NCBI RefSeq assembly: GCF_002741035.1
Contig: NZ_CP016808.1
Location: forward strand, 4,326,501-4,390,500
Origin: Paenibacillus sp. BIHB 4019
GTDB lineage: Bacteria > Bacillota > Bacilli > Paenibacillales > Paenibacillaceae
DNA length: 64,000 nucleotides
Direction: 5' to 3'
Below, one piece after another: positions 7,604-15,356 of this stretch. A model generated the notes under the pieces. It made no database searches and was not told where the DNA came from. It worked only from the letters and a program-made list of their open reading frames with translations. How positions within the stretch are numbered: the stretch's first letter is position 1; every line of letters starts with the position of its first letter. The translations under genes were made by a program, and so were the position numbers.

Positions 7604-7636
7604 ATAGTCAAAATGATTGAAGGAGACTATAATCAT
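7604..7636 (+). promoter_or_regulatory. Candidate translational attenuator around the MFS ribosome site
   Basis: Two mutually exclusive short stems flank the MFS Shine-Dalgarno AAGGAGA (7620-7626). ATAGTC (7604-7609) can pair with GACTAT (7625-7630), and ATGATT (7613-7618) can pair with AATCAT (7631-7636). The second stem includes the first two bases of the ATG at 7635. A ribosome stalled on the leader ORF could alter this folding. The stems are short (6 bp), so the model is tentative. Confidence 0.4.
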
Positions 7637-8861
7637 GCAGCTTAAATGGCAAAAAACGTTCGCGATTATTTTTAGTGGACAAATCTTTTCTATATTGACA
7701 AGTTCAATGGTGCAGTTTTCGGTGATTTGGCATTTGACGCAAACGTCGGGGTCCGCTTCGGTTTTAATGATAGCGGGATTGGCAGGATTTTTGCCACAGG
7801 CTGTTTTAGGCTCCTTTATTGGGGTATGGCTGGACCGTTGGAACCGTAAACTGACGATGATTATAGCCGATAGTGCGATCGCCTTTTTTAGTTTGGTTTT
7901 AGGCGTGTATTTCTTTTTTGGAGAACCGAGCTTAGCGTTTGTCTATGTAATATTAATGGTTCGTTCTGCCGCTTCTGCATTCCATGGGCCATCCTTTCAA
8001 GCGGCCATTCCATTATTGGCGCCTGCTGATCAATTGACACGTGTGGCGGGCTGGCAGCAGATGGTGTATTCCTTTTCCAGTATAATCGGGCCGGCGCTTG
8101 GCATTGCTGTTTATTCAGCAACCTCGCTGGGAGCGGTGCTATTGCTTGATGTGGCTGGTGCGCTTATTGCAAATGTCATGTTATTGTTTATTAAAATTCA
8201 TCAGCCAAAGCCGGAGGCGACACAAGCCCCCTCCTTTATCAAAGAGTTTAAGCTGGGCTGGGATGCTTTCATTCAAGTAAAGCCCGTAATTGTGATTACG
8301 TTGGCTACTGCTATTTTCTCCACCGTGTTTATGCCTTTGGCGACTTTGTTTCCTTATATGACGTTGTCTCATTTCGGGCGTGGGGGCTACAGTGCAAGCA
8401 TCGTTGAAGCGATTTTTGGCATTGGCATGATTGCGGGTGGCGTGCTGCTGTCGGTAGTCGCTTCAAAATGGAAGGACATTACCTATATGAGCCTGAGCTT
8501 GGCTGTAATTGGCCTGACCTGTTTGCTTAGCGGTGTGTTCAACAAGGAGGCGTTCATACTGTTCGTCATTGTGTCGTTCTTTATGGGAGCGGCAGCGCCC
8601 TTCTTCCATGGGCCATATATGGCGATGATCCAAAGGGCATTTGACCCTTCGATGCTGGGACGTGTGATTTCTCTCGTCACAAGCGTAATGATGTTCTCTT
8701 CGCCAATTGGGCTGGCATTAGCAGGACCTGTTGTCGATAAGTATGGCGTGCAGGCATGGTTTTTCTGGTCGGGGCTTGTTATTATTTTGACCTCAGCTGT
8801 CCTATTTGCCTTGTTCCAGCGCATGCGGGTGGAGCAGCCTGCGGTTTTGGAGGGGGAGTAA
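7635..8861 (+). CDS. MFS efflux transporter, Mef-like
   Basis: A 408-residue membrane protein with about 12 hydrophobic segments, expected to export small molecules with proton antiport. ATG 7635 is chosen over TTG 7617 because AAGGAGA lies 9 nt upstream of it. The signature between TM2 and TM3, IGVWLDRWNRK, is the typical MFS loop. The N-terminal half (SGQIFSILTSSMVQF, GFLPQAVLGSFIGV, VRSAASAFHGPSFQAAIPLL) resembles the Mef macrolide-efflux group. The upstream MRLR-type leader peptide strengthens the link to ribosome-targeting antibiotics. The gene is monocistronic, with a strong terminator immediately after the stop. The substrate is not proven by sequence. Confidence 0.85.
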   Translation: MQLKWQKTFAIIFSGQIFSILTSSMVQFSVIWHLTQTSGSASVLMIAGLAGFLPQAVLGSFIGVWLDRWNRKLTMIIADSAIAFFSLVLGVYFFFGEPSLAFVYVILMVRSAASAFHGPSFQAAIPLLAPADQLTRVAGWQQMVYSFSSIIGPALGIAVYSATSLGAVLLLDVAGALIANVMLLFIKIHQPKPEATQAPSFIKEFKLGWDAFIQVKPVIVITLATAIFSTVFMPLATLFPYMTLSHFGRGGYSASIVEAIFGIGMIAGGVLLSVVASKWKDITYMSLSLAVIGLTCLLSGVFNKEAFILFVIVSFFMGAAAPFFHGPYMAMIQRAFDPSMLGRVISLVTSVMMFSSPIGLALAGPVVDKYGVQAWFFWSGLVIILTSAVLFALFQRMRVEQPAVLEGE

Positions 8862-8910
8862 AATGGAGTAGAGGTTGCTTTAATGTAGGGCGGCCTCTAC
8901 TCCATTTTTA
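8861..8910 (+). terminator. Terminator after the MFS gene
   Basis: AAATGGAGTAGAGG (8861-8874) pairs with CCTCTACTCCATTT (8894-8907), followed by a short T/A-rich tail. The left arm begins at the stop codon. Confidence 0.85.
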
Positions 8911-9054
8911 TTCTTCTTATATTATTTTAATTGAATGCTTAGTCTAACGATTAATTTTTGCATCACTAATGTGGTACAATTTCAAGCACACAAACATGAA
9001 ATGTAAAGCAAAACTTAAACTTTTAGAAAATGGGCTATTGATGTGAAAGGCGAT

Positions 9055-9447
9055 TCACGTGTCTAAAGCCGAAAGAGATAAGTGAAGTTCTAACTTGTTC
9101 ATATCTACAATAAAACCATAGGCCTTCAGAATATCTAAACCAAGCAAACCTTTATGTGAATTAGGAAGCATTCCTACATCAATCTCAATATGCTCGATTT
9201 GAAGAGTATCAATCTGAATATAATCCAGCACTTTAGTATAGAAAGGCATCGTTCCGCCGATTCCATAAGCTTCGTAAACAGTGTCTCCATTTTCATAAGT
9301 AACCCCGATATCTTCCAGTACGTCAGGGCTAAATATAGTATGTGAGGATCCCGTATCAATAATGATATCTGTCAGTTGCAGTGTTTTTCCACGATAACTA
9401 ATGGTTAGTGTCGCTGTTAATAGTTGTCCATCATAAGCCATCTTCAT
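9055..9447 (-). CDS. Retropepsin-like aspartic protease
   Basis: A 130-residue single-domain protein with the aspartic protease signature IIIDTGSS (Asp31) and a second conserved block LLGLDILKAYGFIVD, characteristic of retroviral-type (gag-polyprotein-like) proteases. Such proteins act as dimers, each subunit giving one catalytic Asp. No signal peptide or membrane helix is seen, so it is predicted to be cytoplasmic. It starts 2 bp after the stop of a small partner gene, implying a two-gene operon. The substrate is unknown; the small partner is the obvious candidate. The isolated two-gene layout resembles accessory cassettes. Confidence 0.8.
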   Translation of the reverse strand: MKMAYDGQLLTATLTISYRGKTLQLTDIIIDTGSSHTIFSPDVLEDIGVTYENGDTVYEAYGIGGTMPFYTKVLDYIQIDTLQIEHIEIDVGMLPNSHKGLLGLDILKAYGFIVDMNKLELHLSLSALDT

Positions 9448-9449
9448 GA

Positions 9450-9692
9450 TTAGCGTCTCACTCTCATCAGAGGATCTTTACGCAAATGTATGATGCATTC
9501 CTCATTAAAGGTGTGATAAACAAGGTTGCCTGGCTCAACATTGAAAAATTCTCTGTTGGCATCTTTCTCAGGGACCATGCGAATAGGAGCTACATCTGTA
9601 ATTATTTTTTTATCTTCCTCTTCTCGATAGTTAAGAATGGTGAGTAATACAAATTGATCGGGAAACAATTCTCTGACTTCTTGCCATTTCAT
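9450..9692 (-). CDS. Small protein paired with the retropepsin-like protease
   Basis: An 80-residue protein that I do not recognise. The ATG at 9692 is preceded by GGGGGGA at 5-6 nt; a longer reading to 9752 lacks a ribosome site. It begins MKWQEVRELFPDQFVLL and contains conserved-looking aromatic and acidic residues, with a basic end (RKDPLMRVRR). It is soluble and compact, with no membrane segment. Tight coupling (2-bp gap) to the protease gene suggests that the proteins act together, as substrate, inhibitor or adaptor; none of these is proven. Confidence 0.6.
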   Translation of the reverse strand: MKWQEVRELFPDQFVLLTILNYREEEDKKIITDVAPIRMVPEKDANREFFNVEPGNLVYHTFNEECIIHLRKDPLMRVRR

Positions 9693-9752
9693 TGCAAATC
9701 CCCCCAGTAAAAATCTTAAATATGACTCTATTTTATCATAATATAAATTCAA

Positions 9753-10185
9753 TTAAGAGAGAGCAGATTTCTCTTATACCTAGAATAGCGAATGAAAGGG
9801 GAAGAGACTGCTGATTTAGATCGGAATGATCCCTCCTTTTTTGAGGACTGAGGTTCCGCTATTGTGTCTATTGTTAAGATTTCAGATAGAAAGCGGACAT
9901 GAAATCCGCTATTGCCCTCATTATCCTATCAATATGGCTTTTGTCAGCGTATTAGCGGCTCCTGAGTCCGTAACACGTGCCATACCCGTGGTTTTGTTGA
10001 AATAGCGGCTGCCGTGTCCAACAATTCTATCTTTGTGCAAGGAGCAAGCACGTGGAACGATGCAAATTGATTATTGTTAAAGCAGGCAACGATGAAGGAG
10101 AAAGCGCAAGTACCGACGCTCGGGCAGCCTCGGTATTTGCGCTTTTTTTTGCATTATAAAAATTTCACAAGCCCGATTCTAAAGC
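9753..10185. repeat. 433-bp non-coding stretch with 50-bp-spaced CCGCTA/TAGCGG motifs
   Basis: No convincing gene. CCGCTA occurs at 9856 and 9906, and its reverse complement TAGCGG at 9953 and 10003. Each pair is spaced exactly 50 bp, giving two direct copies followed by two inverted copies. A further AAGCGGAC lies at 9891. The block looks like a degenerate dispersed intergenic repeat rather than a promoter. A terminator hairpin sits at its right end. Confidence 0.5.
10101..10150. terminator. Terminator hairpin downstream of the pectate lyase gene
   Basis: AAAGCGCAAGTACCGA (10101-10116) pairs with TCGGTATTTGCGCTTT (10130-10145) with one mismatch. On the plus strand it ends in eight Ts (10143-10150). 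On the minus strand, the direction of the pectate lyase gene ending at 10186, the tail is only TTTCTCC. It may act in both directions. Confidence 0.6.
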
Positions 10186-11802
10186 TTATTGCAGGTAGGA
10201 TGCGAATTCAGGGTAATGAACGTATTTCAAGCTTGAGGCGTTGCTTACAGCACCTGCAAACTGGGTTGTGAAGGTTTTTACGTCGTTTCCTGACGCAGTA
10301 TACGCTTTCATTATTGGATAGCTGTATTTGGAGGCGGGATTGAAGGTCGTCACCGTGCCGGCTGGAGTTGGCAGGGCATAAGGCGTCGCAACCGGCGCAT
10401 TTTCACCTTTATTTGTATAGGAGCCAACATCTTTGATGGTTGCATTTGCATCAATCGTAATTTCCGTATCCCAATAGCCGCTGGATGCTTTCTTGAAATT
10501 ATGGAAGCGGTTGGCATCCGAATATACGTGTGCGCCCGAGCCGCCGATAATGGCTGCATAGCCGGCGTCATCCGTGCTCGGCAGCGTCCGCTGAATCAAA
10601 TTGTTTAATACATGCATTCGGCCATTGCCCGATTGCGGCGTTCTGCGAACGGTCGAATTAAAGTTGTTGAGCATAACTGTCGCATTATTTTTGTTCCATG
10701 CGGTTACTGTGCCGAAAGCGACTGTCCAATAACGGTTAGAAAGCTTGTTGTAGGATATGGTGACATAATCCGGATCGGTGTTGGAATAAACGCTCGTATT
10801 GACCCAAATAAATTTTCCGACCTCGCCAACATCAATGCCCAGAGAGGAGGTAAAGGTGTTATGGTCAATCCATACGTTGCGCGACCCGTAGATGGCGACA
10901 GTCACAACATCTCTCCTGTTTTTGATTTCAAAGTTGATGTTTTTAATGATGACATTGTTGCTGACGCCCTCTGCCTTAAAATAGTCATCGGTGCGCAGAC
11001 GCGCATCTGTCAGCCTGTTGGCCGCAAAGGATCCTATAATCGTCTTATCGGAGGCGATCCGTAAATCGTAAACCTCCGAGTTGGCATTGTCTATATTGCT
11101 GGAAATGACGATTGTCAGCGGCTTTATATCGAGCAAAGCGGTTTTCAGCTCGGCAAGCGTATGGACGAAAACCGTTTTTCCCAGCAAGCCGCCGATCGTT
11201 CCGGTTTTATTGGCCCCGTTCAAATCCTTGGCGAATCCGGCAAAGCCGACAAGGCCGTCTGAGACGAGCTTCCACTTGTGGGTAGTGCTGCCAGCATAGG
11301 TGCCTATCATCGTTTTATTTGTCGATAGATTAAGGATAAGTGCCTTCGTGCTGTCAGCTTTGTTTAAGACATGATAGGAAATATAGTCGCCATTAACATC
11401 GGTATCGTTGCCAACTATTTTCCACAATTGCTCGTTTCTGTTCGAGTCTGCATAAAGCACGGCCGCTGTTCCATCTGCCAAGGACCAATTAAGCGGAGAG
11501 AGCAGCAGGCCTGTTTTTTCATTAATGAGCTTGAAGTATTCTCCGTCCGCGGTTTCAAATCGCCATCTTTCGTTGCTTTCTCCATTCGTAGGCCATACGT
11601 TCACTTCAGAATTGCTGCTGTAGCCAAGAATGTTCAAGTTCCAGCCTTTGTTGACATTTTCCAGTCTCATCGCTTGATAGGGGTAGGAGCTGGCATCAGC
11701 AGCCTCGGCTTTTGGAATAGAAGCAGTGAATGACCATGCACTCAAAATTAGAGCGAAGCAAAGGGTGATGCTGGCGAAACGAAAGGATTTGGACATGTTC
11801 AA
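10186..11802 (-). CDS. Secreted pectate lyase (PL1-like) with N-terminal ricin-type lectin domain
   Basis: A 538-residue secreted enzyme that should cleave polygalacturonate by beta-elimination. TTG 11802 is favoured: AAGGAGG lies 8 nt upstream, whereas the ATG at 11796 is 14 nt away. The signal peptide ends near AEA-ADASS (residue 35). Residues 40-185 contain repeated Q/W-rich segments (NERWRFET, NEQLWKIV, THKWKLV) typical of a ricin-B/CBM13-like trefoil. From about residue 195 a parallel beta-helix follows, with NVWIDHNTF and VRRTPQSGNGRMHVLNN, matching the vWiDH and R-x-P-x-x-(x)R/HvxNN elements of PL1 lyases. Monocistronic, with a promoter-like element upstream. It matches the plant-cell-wall degrading theme of the window. 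Confidence 0.88.
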   Translation of the reverse strand: MNMSKSFRFASITLCFALILSAWSFTASIPKAEAADASSYPYQAMRLENVNKGWNLNILGYSSNSEVNVWPTNGESNERWRFETADGEYFKLINEKTGLLLSPLNWSLADGTAAVLYADSNRNEQLWKIVGNDTDVNGDYISYHVLNKADSTKALILNLSTNKTMIGTYAGSTTHKWKLVSDGLVGFAGFAKDLNGANKTGTIGGLLGKTVFVHTLAELKTALLDIKPLTIVISSNIDNANSEVYDLRIASDKTIIGSFAANRLTDARLRTDDYFKAEGVSNNVIIKNINFEIKNRRDVVTVAIYGSRNVWIDHNTFTSSLGIDVGEVGKFIWVNTSVYSNTDPDYVTISYNKLSNRYWTVAFGTVTAWNKNNATVMLNNFNSTVRRTPQSGNGRMHVLNNLIQRTLPSTDDAGYAAIIGGSGAHVYSDANRFHNFKKASSGYWDTEITIDANATIKDVGSYTNKGENAPVATPYALPTPAGTVTTFNPASKYSYPIMKAYTASGNDVKTFTTQFAGAVSNASSLKYVHYPEFASYLQ

Positions 11803-12219
11803 CAGTTACGCCTCCTTGTTCTGGGTTTATGGAAAACGATCTAGGCTGTAAACTAGCTGTTGTCAATTGCCTCGCTGCAGTCTCTGCTGATCCAGAGCTT
11901 GTACCACCTCCTTATAATGAAAAGAAACCCAAAGGGCCTGGGTAATATATGTATTTTCTATAGAATCAGCTTTGCTTCATTATAAAACAACCATTTTTAT
12001 GAAGTATAGGCGCTAATCTGCACTCTTTTTCCAAAATTGAACTTACTTGTTTTAGGAGGGCGGATTTGGTTGGAAGAGAACGGATGTCATGCCTGAAAGC
12101 TTCAGAATCAAAAATAAAGACAGCATAGCGCACTATGCTGCCTCGCGAAATACCATAAATGGTAACAACCTATTAGCAAATGGCTTTTGCCAAAGCAATA
12201 AAGAAGGGAGAGCCGTGAA
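11803..12219. other. Intergenic region between pectate lyase and gerE
   Basis: It holds a candidate pectate lyase promoter on the minus strand (TTGACA at 11861-11866 and TAGATC at 11838-11843, 17-bp spacer), followed by about 35 bp of 5' leader. Near 11978-12005 there are ATGAAG/CTTCAT inverted segments around an A/T-rich loop. The gerE terminator lies at 12109-12140. I see no gene. Confidence 0.5.
12109..12140 (-). terminator. gerE terminator
   Basis: On the minus strand, CAGCATAG-TGCG-CTATGCTG (12121-12140) forms a perfect 8-bp stem with a 4-nt loop and is followed by TCTTTATTTTT. Confidence 0.7.
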
Positions 12220-12444
12220 TTAAATCTGCAGCTCCCCGAGCTTGATTAGCTCGACAACCGCTTGCGAACGACCTTTAACGTTTAATTTTTGCATCACATT
12301 AGAGATATGGTTGCGGACGGTCTTCTCGCTAATGAACAGCTGTTGCGCAATATCTCGTGTTGTTTTGTCTTGGACTAGAAGCTCGAATACCTCGCGCTCA
12401 CGATGTGTCAGTAAAAACTTGCTCTTATGGTCGCTACCTTTCAC
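12220..12444 (-). CDS. gerE: GerE, late sporulation transcription factor
   Basis: A 74-residue LuxR-type helix-turn-helix protein, the last mother-cell regulator of sporulation, controlling spore-coat and cge genes with sigma-K RNA polymerase. LLTHREREVFELLVQDKTT and FISEKTVRNHISNVMQKL are nearly identical to Bacillus GerE, which is also 74 residues long. GTG 12444 gives an N-terminus (MKGSDHKSKFLL) aligned with it; GTG 12456 is an alternative but sits almost on top of AAGGAGG. A sigma-K-like promoter precedes it and a terminator follows. Because GerE regulates cge genes in Bacillus, the CgeB-like genes at 3112-5344 are plausible targets. Confidence 0.93.
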   Translation of the reverse strand: MKGSDHKSKFLLTHREREVFELLVQDKTTRDIAQQLFISEKTVRNHISNVMQKLNVKGRSQAVVELIKLGELQI

Positions 12445-12509
12445 CTTTTCAGTCACCCCTCCTTGCTTGGGTTTTTATGGTTTAACAAGGTTAAGGGATA
12501 CAGTCAAAA

Positions 12510-12538
12510 TATAGTATGAATGACGGGTACCAATGGTG
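12510..12538 (-). promoter_or_regulatory. Sigma-K-type promoter of gerE
   Basis: On the minus strand, CACC (12535-12538), 16 bp, then CATACTATA (12510-12518) matches the sigma-K consensus mACm-N16-CATAnnnTA at every specified base. gerE is transcribed by sigma-K in Bacillus, so the assignment is coherent. Confidence 0.7.
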
Positions 12539-12662
12539 CTGTTGGCGGAGAAAATGGGCGCAAGCGGCGAATTTTATGGTATGATAGATGAAAATTTAAC
12601 CAATTGACGCCGGAGCCCCTGCTGTATATGCTCGCGGTGTTATTCAGGCATGGGAGGAACGA

Positions 12663-13364
12663 ATGAGTAAAATCTTTTTATTTTTCTTCTTGACTTGGCT
12701 CACGGGAAATCCGTTTATTGCGATTATCGTGCTGCTGCTTATTTTGTATGCGCTGGATCGCCGATTTGTCGGCTTGACGCCTAGCTTTGTGCGTCCTTTG
12801 CGAAGATCGAGCCAGCTCAGAAAGCTGAGACGCCATGTCGATATGGCTCCCAATGATGTGTCCTCCAAACAGGAAATCGCGAGAATTTTAATCGAGAAGA
12901 AAAAATATAACGAAGCGCTAGCCTGGCTTTCTCCTATGGAGCATACGCTGGAGGATTCCGCCGAATATTGGGATGACCTTGGCCTTTGCCTGCTGCAAAC
13001 GGGACAGACGGAGCGCGGCGAAGCGGCCATTAAACGGGCGCTAACTTTAAACGAGCGGGTGAAATACGGCGCGCCGTATTTGCGTTTGGCTGCGTTGCAT
13101 GCAGGCAAAGATGCATCTCAGGCTATTTCCTATATTGAAGCGTTTCAACGCATTCAATCGTCCTCCTGCGAGGCTTACGAGCGCCTTGCGGGCATATACA
13201 AGACGATGGGCAAGGAGCAGGATGCGAAAAACGCAATGGAGGAAGGCTTGCGCATTTATCGAACGCTGCCCAAATATAAAAAACGCGGCGAGCGAAAGTG
13301 GGCTCTTCGCTTGTGGTTCAGAAGATGGAGCAAGTTATGGCAAAGATTGCAATGCGGCGTTTAA
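12663..13364 (+). CDS. Membrane-anchored TPR-repeat protein
   Basis: A 233-residue protein with an N-terminal hydrophobic stretch (about residues 4-31, IIVLLLILYAL) that should anchor it in the membrane, then a basic loop. TPR-like helical pairs follow from about residue 65 (EIARILIEKKKYNEALAWL, DDLGLCLLQTGQTERGEAA, YERLAGIYKTMGKEQDAKNA). The C-terminus is strongly basic (KKRGERKWALRLWFRRW). ATG 12663 follows GGGAGGA. TPRs act as protein-binding scaffolds; no partner can be named. It is followed by a sensor kinase 73 bp downstream on the same strand, so co-expression is possible. Confidence 0.75.
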   Translation: MSKIFLFFFLTWLTGNPFIAIIVLLLILYALDRRFVGLTPSFVRPLRRSSQLRKLRRHVDMAPNDVSSKQEIARILIEKKKYNEALAWLSPMEHTLEDSAEYWDDLGLCLLQTGQTERGEAAIKRALTLNERVKYGAPYLRLAALHAGKDASQAISYIEAFQRIQSSSCEAYERLAGIYKTMGKEQDAKNAMEEGLRIYRTLPKYKKRGERKWALRLWFRRWSKLWQRLQCGV

Positions 13365-13437
13365 AAAACGTTTATTGTCGTTTGCCTAAAAATCGTACAT
13401 AATCTAATTAATAGCGTACACGATAGAGGAGCAATAC

Positions 13438-15195
13438 ATGCAGCGGAATATATGGTTTATGGCGATTTCAGTTATTGTGGTCATTATTTTATTGAACAAC
13501 ACAGCTTATTATTTTTTAACGAAAGAATCATTGGAAGATGCATTAAATCGGGAAGTTGCCGCCGTGGCCAGACAGATTGAGTTTTCAGTGGAGCAATCGC
13601 GGCTAGGGGCGGAGCGTTATCAGGATTTAATCGGCGACGAGCTTCGGGTCGTATCGATTGCTGCCCAATATGCCCTTGATCCCGACGTCGATAAAGTAAC
13701 GAACGAGCAATTGGTGGAGCTGAGCGCGAAGCTTGGCGTCAACCACATTACGCTGCTTAAACGCGTGAAGGATGATATATTATTGTATAAATCGTCCGAT
13801 AAAACGCAGCTAGGCAAAAGCACGAAATCTTGGGATCCTTGGTTTATCGTGTTTAACCAGCTGTTTGATCAGCGAAATGTGGAAATCGACTGGCTTGGCA
13901 AATCGCTGCCCAACTTTTGGAGCGGTCCATTCGAGGTGGCTTCTACCGATCCAGGCAGCATTTATAAATGGGGCTATTATTTTGACGGGACGACGAATTA
14001 CATTACCGATCCTTATGTCAGCTATACGAAGCTGGCGGAATACGAGGAGCTGACAGGTGTAGATTCGTTGATTAAGAAGACGATTGCAAGCAACAAAGCG
14101 CTTCTGGAAGTTACGGTGCTTAATCCGGAGACGTTTGCGAAAGGCCCTTTTGAGACGGTTCACCCGAACGGCGATGTGCAGGAGCATATTTTGCAGCAGC
14201 CGATTTTGTACGGGAGCTATAATTATGTTGCGGACAGCGACGTAGCTAATGTGTCGAAGGCCTTCAACACGAAGCAAAATGTAACCGTCGATGAGGTAGT
14301 GGGCGGCAAGCATGTTTTCAAAATGTTCATTCCCGTCTTTACCGAGGACAAAGGGCTGAATATTGTGGATGAGAACGGCGTGCCAATGGACAGCTATGTG
14401 CTGACGCTGGTATCTGATTATCAGGTTATTCGTGACCAAATGTCTACGCAGCTGCTGAATATTGCCATCATTATTGTCCTTGTAACGGCGCTTAGCCTAG
14501 TGACGGCGGGCGTGGTGATGAACTATTACCGCCGTTCGCGTGATAATGCCGTGCAGGTCACTCAGCAAACGTACGTCGATGAAATCAATCAGATGTTTCA
14601 ATCGATTCGGGCGCAGCGCCATGATTTTCTCAACCATGTGCAGACGATCCATTCGCTTGCAGAATTGAACAAGCATGAGGAGCTCATTGCATATACGAAG
14701 GAGCTGACGGGCGAAATTCGGCAGATGAACGATATTATTAATATTGGCAATCCGGCGATTGCCGCGCTCATTCGCTCGAAAACTTCGCAGGCGGAAAGCT
14801 ACCGAATTATGTTTGAATGTACTTTTACGAGCTTTGACAAGCTGGAAATGGGCGTCAAGACGCTTGATTTAAACCGTATTCTCGGCAATCTCATTGACAA
14901 TGCCTTCGATGAGACGATGAGATATCCGGAGAGCATGCGAGTAGTTGAGCTGCAAGGCTTGCAGAGAAACGGCTTTCTTGAATTTACGATTACGAATACA
15001 TGCGAGGATGCTGAGAAGGTGGCGGCCATGCCGCTTTTCCAGGCGGGCTACTCCACGAAGGGTGATCAGGATCACCAAGGTCTGGGCTTGTCCATCGTGA
15101 AATCTATTGTAGACAAGTATAAAGGCACGATTGACATTTATGCGGATGGACCTGACCGTCTGACCTTTTTTATTACGATTCCTCATAAAATTTAA
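13438..15195 (+). CDS. Orphan sensor histidine kinase, Spo0B/CitA-type
   Basis: A 585-residue membrane kinase. TM1 is at residues 6-26 and TM2 at about 343-365. Between them lies a large extracellular sensor domain, probably Cache-like. The cytoplasmic part starts with a Spo0B-type phosphoacceptor helix, AQRHDFLNHVQTIHSL, where the HDFLNH histidine is the likely phosphorylation site. It is followed by a GHKL ATPase with the N-box NRILGNLIDNAFDE and the G-box HQGLGLSIVKSIV. Most relatives (CitA/DcuS/AgrC-like) lie next to a response regulator; none is present here, so it is an orphan. The GGAGCA ribosome site is weak. A strong terminator follows. Confidence 0.85.
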   Translation: MQRNIWFMAISVIVVIILLNNTAYYFLTKESLEDALNREVAAVARQIEFSVEQSRLGAERYQDLIGDELRVVSIAAQYALDPDVDKVTNEQLVELSAKLGVNHITLLKRVKDDILLYKSSDKTQLGKSTKSWDPWFIVFNQLFDQRNVEIDWLGKSLPNFWSGPFEVASTDPGSIYKWGYYFDGTTNYITDPYVSYTKLAEYEELTGVDSLIKKTIASNKALLEVTVLNPETFAKGPFETVHPNGDVQEHILQQPILYGSYNYVADSDVANVSKAFNTKQNVTVDEVVGGKHVFKMFIPVFTEDKGLNIVDENGVPMDSYVLTLVSDYQVIRDQMSTQLLNIAIIIVLVTALSLVTAGVVMNYYRRSRDNAVQVTQQTYVDEINQMFQSIRAQRHDFLNHVQTIHSLAELNKHEELIAYTKELTGEIRQMNDIINIGNPAIAALIRSKTSQAESYRIMFECTFTSFDKLEMGVKTLDLNRILGNLIDNAFDETMRYPESMRVVELQGLQRNGFLEFTITNTCEDAEKVAAMPLFQAGYSTKGDQDHQGLGLSIVKSIVDKYKGTIDIYADGPDRLTFFITIPHKI

Positions 15196-15209
15196 TCGTT
15201 TTGCCCTAC

Positions 15210-15254
15210 AGCAGCTCCTGCTTTTCTTATGAAAGCCGGGAGCTGCTTTTTTTA
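15210..15254 (+). terminator. Terminator after the orphan kinase gene
   Basis: AGCAGCTCC (from 15210) pairs with GGGAGCTGCT (to about 15247), with an inner GCTTTTC/GAAAGCC helix. A T-tract of at least seven follows. Confidence 0.85.
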
Positions 15255-15321
15255 TGGATAAGCCGATCTTGTGATTATTTAGTGCATAGCGAGGGAAATA
15301 ATAGCATAGAAAAATAAAGGC

Positions 15322-15350
15322 TTGAAAATACATAGACATCTATGTATAAT
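15322..15350 (+). promoter_or_regulatory. marR promoter with a perfect palindrome filling the spacer
   Basis: TTGAAA (15322-15327) and TATAAT (15345-15350) are exactly 17 bp apart. The spacer contains ATACATAGA-CA-TCTATGTAT (15328-15347), a perfect 9-2-9 inverted repeat that runs three bases into the -10 element. This is the expected size and position for an autorepressing MarR dimer. Confidence 0.75.
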
Positions 15351-15356
15351 CGCAAT

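Noticed and set aside
10070..10150. Possible T-box remnant (AACGATGAAGGAGAAAGCGC before a terminator)
   Set aside because: The segment resembles the start of a T-box stem I, but no specifier loop, no TGGNACCGCG antiterminator and no downstream plus-strand gene exist.
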